Source of the DNA: Listeria monocytogenes ATCC 19117
GTDB lineage: Bacteria; Bacillota; Bacilli; Lactobacillales; Listeriaceae
Direction: 5' to 3'
Assembly (NCBI RefSeq): GCF_000307025.1
Contig: NC_018584.1
Coordinates: 372,001-436,000, forward strand
DNA length: 64,000 bases
Part shown: piece after piece, positions 62,898 to 64,000 of the stretch
Layout: every line of letters starts with the position of its first letter
Position numbering within the stretch: position 1 is the stretch's first letter
The notes under the pieces: generated by a model
What the model was told of the DNA's origin: nothing
Database searches by the model: none
The model's input: only the letters and a program-made list of their open reading frames with translations
Position numbers and translations under genes: made by a program

Positions 62898-63266
62898 ATG
62901 CGTATTTTTTGTGGGATTATGTCAATCCAAGCAGGCTTTATTGGTGCTCTTGCTGAAATACTAAGTCCGGACAGTAAAAAAAATAACTTATTCATGATAC
63001 CGGAAGATCTTGCGGCATCATCAGGCTATTTAATGTCTCTTGCGATGGTTTTAGCGGGAATTCTAATAATTTGTGCTTATCGAAATGATTTTCTAATATT
63101 CATGGCACTAATTTTATGGCTCTTTGGACTTATTTTTGGGCTCATTTTCACCCCGAGTTATTCGGGTTTTTATTTCCGCCCAATCGTATGTTTAATAAGC
63201 TTTTTAATGGGCCTATTTATTTTTACAGATTACACAAGGCACCAAGACACAGGCGAGGAAAGGTGA
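62898..63266 (+). CDS. Small four-segment membrane protein
   Basis: The protein has 122 residues. Hydrophobic segments FCGIMSIQAGFIGALAEIL, GYLMSLAMVLAGILIICAY, FLIFMALILWLFGLIFGLIF and FRPIVCLISFLMGLFIFTDY. No family recognised. Ribosome site weak (GAGTGGTG). A hairpin terminator overlaps its last codons. Confidence 0.65.
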   Translation: MRIFCGIMSIQAGFIGALAEILSPDSKKNNLFMIPEDLAASSGYLMSLAMVLAGILIICAYRNDFLIFMALILWLFGLIFGLIFTPSYSGFYFRPIVCLISFLMGLFIFTDYTRHQDTGEER

Positions 63267-63290
63267 GCGAAATGCTCATCTTTTTTTATT
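63259..63290 (+). terminator. Terminator after the small membrane-protein gene
   Basis: GGTGAGC, GAAAT, GCTCATC with seven Ts. The stem begins at the stop codon of the gene. Confidence 0.65.
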
Positions 63291-64000
63291 TACATTCGTG
63301 CCGACCGCGAAGTCCCAAACTGCAAACCAAGATCCACCAGCGCACAAACCCAAATACTCACAAAACTAACAAATAGAGGAAAATCACTATACAAATTAAC
63401 AAAAAACAGCCCCACTAGAAGTAACAATAACAACGCATCTTTCCAAAAAGAAAATGTCACTTCGGCCTTTTTATGAGCAGCAAAAACAAATTGTTTCGAA
63501 ACGAAAAACACAGCTACAGAACCAAACAACATCAATAACAAAACATTGCGTTCCAAATGCCCCTCGAACAACAAATGCACATTCGCCGCAAGTAACATCA
63601 CTGAAATAATAATAAAGAAATGTCCATAAATTAAGTACTGGCCATGGGTTTCTTTATGGTGGTCGACAATTTTCTCAAAGCTATGGAAATACGATGCCCA
63701 AAGCGTACAAATAATTAAAAAGCCAAGCAACGTGTACCCAATCGTATAGGGATCAAGCGTGTGCCCAACTAAAATAGTCGTAATCGCAACAATACTTTCA
63801 CCAAATGTGATGATAACAAATAATCCAAAACGTTCCGCAAGATGTGGAAAATCAACCGGCACTTTGCGCAATGTTTTAGCTAAAAATAACGGTAAAATAA
63901 TATCAACTGCAATCCCAAGATACATCACTAAATAACGCGCAAATCCTTCAAAAAACACCGAAGTCGCAGTTGTCAAAACACCTAGTAGAAAAACACTCCC
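63290..64000 (-). CDS. ltrA: Low temperature requirement protein A (3' part, cut by window edge)
   Basis: 237 residues of the C-terminal part are visible; the frame is open to the right edge, so the start lies outside. It contains LAERFGLFVIITFGESIVAITTILVG, the conserved LtrA signature, and about seven membrane segments. LtrA was named from a cold-growth phenotype in L. monocytogenes; the biochemical role is not known. Convergent with the small membrane-protein gene. Confidence 0.88.
   Translation of the reverse strand, partial: GSVFLLGVLTTATSVFFEGFARYLVMYLGIAVDIILPLFLAKTLRKVPVDFPHLAERFGLFVIITFGESIVAITTILVGHTLDPYTIGYTLLGFLIICTLWASYFHSFEKIVDHHKETHGQYLIYGHFFIIISVMLLAANVHLLFEGHLERNVLLLMLFGSVAVFFVSKQFVFAAHKKAEVTFSFWKDALLLLLLVGLFFVNLYSDFPLFVSFVSIWVCALVDLGLQFGTSRSARM

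Overview
The window is chromosomal DNA of a Listeria, almost certainly Listeria monocytogenes. It is low-GC Firmicute sequence with strong AGGAGG-type ribosome sites. It carries five LPXTG-anchored leucine-rich-repeat or MucBP surface proteins, including InlI, plus a complete glycerol/dihydroxyacetone (gol) operon, an iolR-iolABCD cluster, a fumarate-reductase lipoprotein and an ltrA gene in an order I recognise from the species. The strain differs from the best known reference order by at least two extra internalins (8739-11960 and 36539-38308), as far as memory allows; I could not run a comparison.

Layout. 1-18481 is a surface-protein island: an Rgg-type regulator, a 14-repeat MucBP/LRR adhesin, a possible degenerate EAL-fold protein, a reverse-strand internalin, a 1073-residue internalin with a recent internal duplication, InlI, and a flavodoxin. 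18482-27320 is an accessory zone. It holds an intact three-gene LXG (type VII secretion) toxin module with immunity gene, an SOS-box-controlled YolD-like pair whose second gene is frameshifted, a TetR/NAD(P)-binding divergent pair, a plasmid partition remnant (DUF5388-like gene plus a ParA lacking its Walker A end), a second, decayed LXG module that keeps only its immunity gene intact, and a few small genes.

27367-35965 is the gol operon on the minus strand (dhaM, two membrane proteins, dhaK, dhaL, tpiA, rpiB, golD, tal, tkt) with divergent golR. Glycerol is oxidised to dihydroxyacetone, phosphorylated at the expense of PEP, and passed into the triose and pentose-phosphate pools. 36031-41635 holds an acetyltransferase, another internalin, an acyl-CoA-synthetase-like enzyme and the flavoprotein lipoprotein FrdA.

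41836-54634 is a run of sugar-use and housekeeping genes: a Gfo/Idh/MocA dehydrogenase, a fructose-family PTS with class II aldolase and DeoR regulator behind a CcpA-like site, a peptidase E, two WYL regulators, Nudix, YebC and PhnA-type proteins, and a GntR-controlled 6-phospho-beta-glucosidase with cellobiose-family EIIC and EIIB. 54630-64000 contains a WYL/effector-domain pair with a perfect operator, iolR and iolABCD for inositol breakdown, a YdhG-like protein, a small membrane protein and the 3' part of ltrA, cut by the window edge. No rRNA, tRNA, CRISPR array or insertion sequence was seen.
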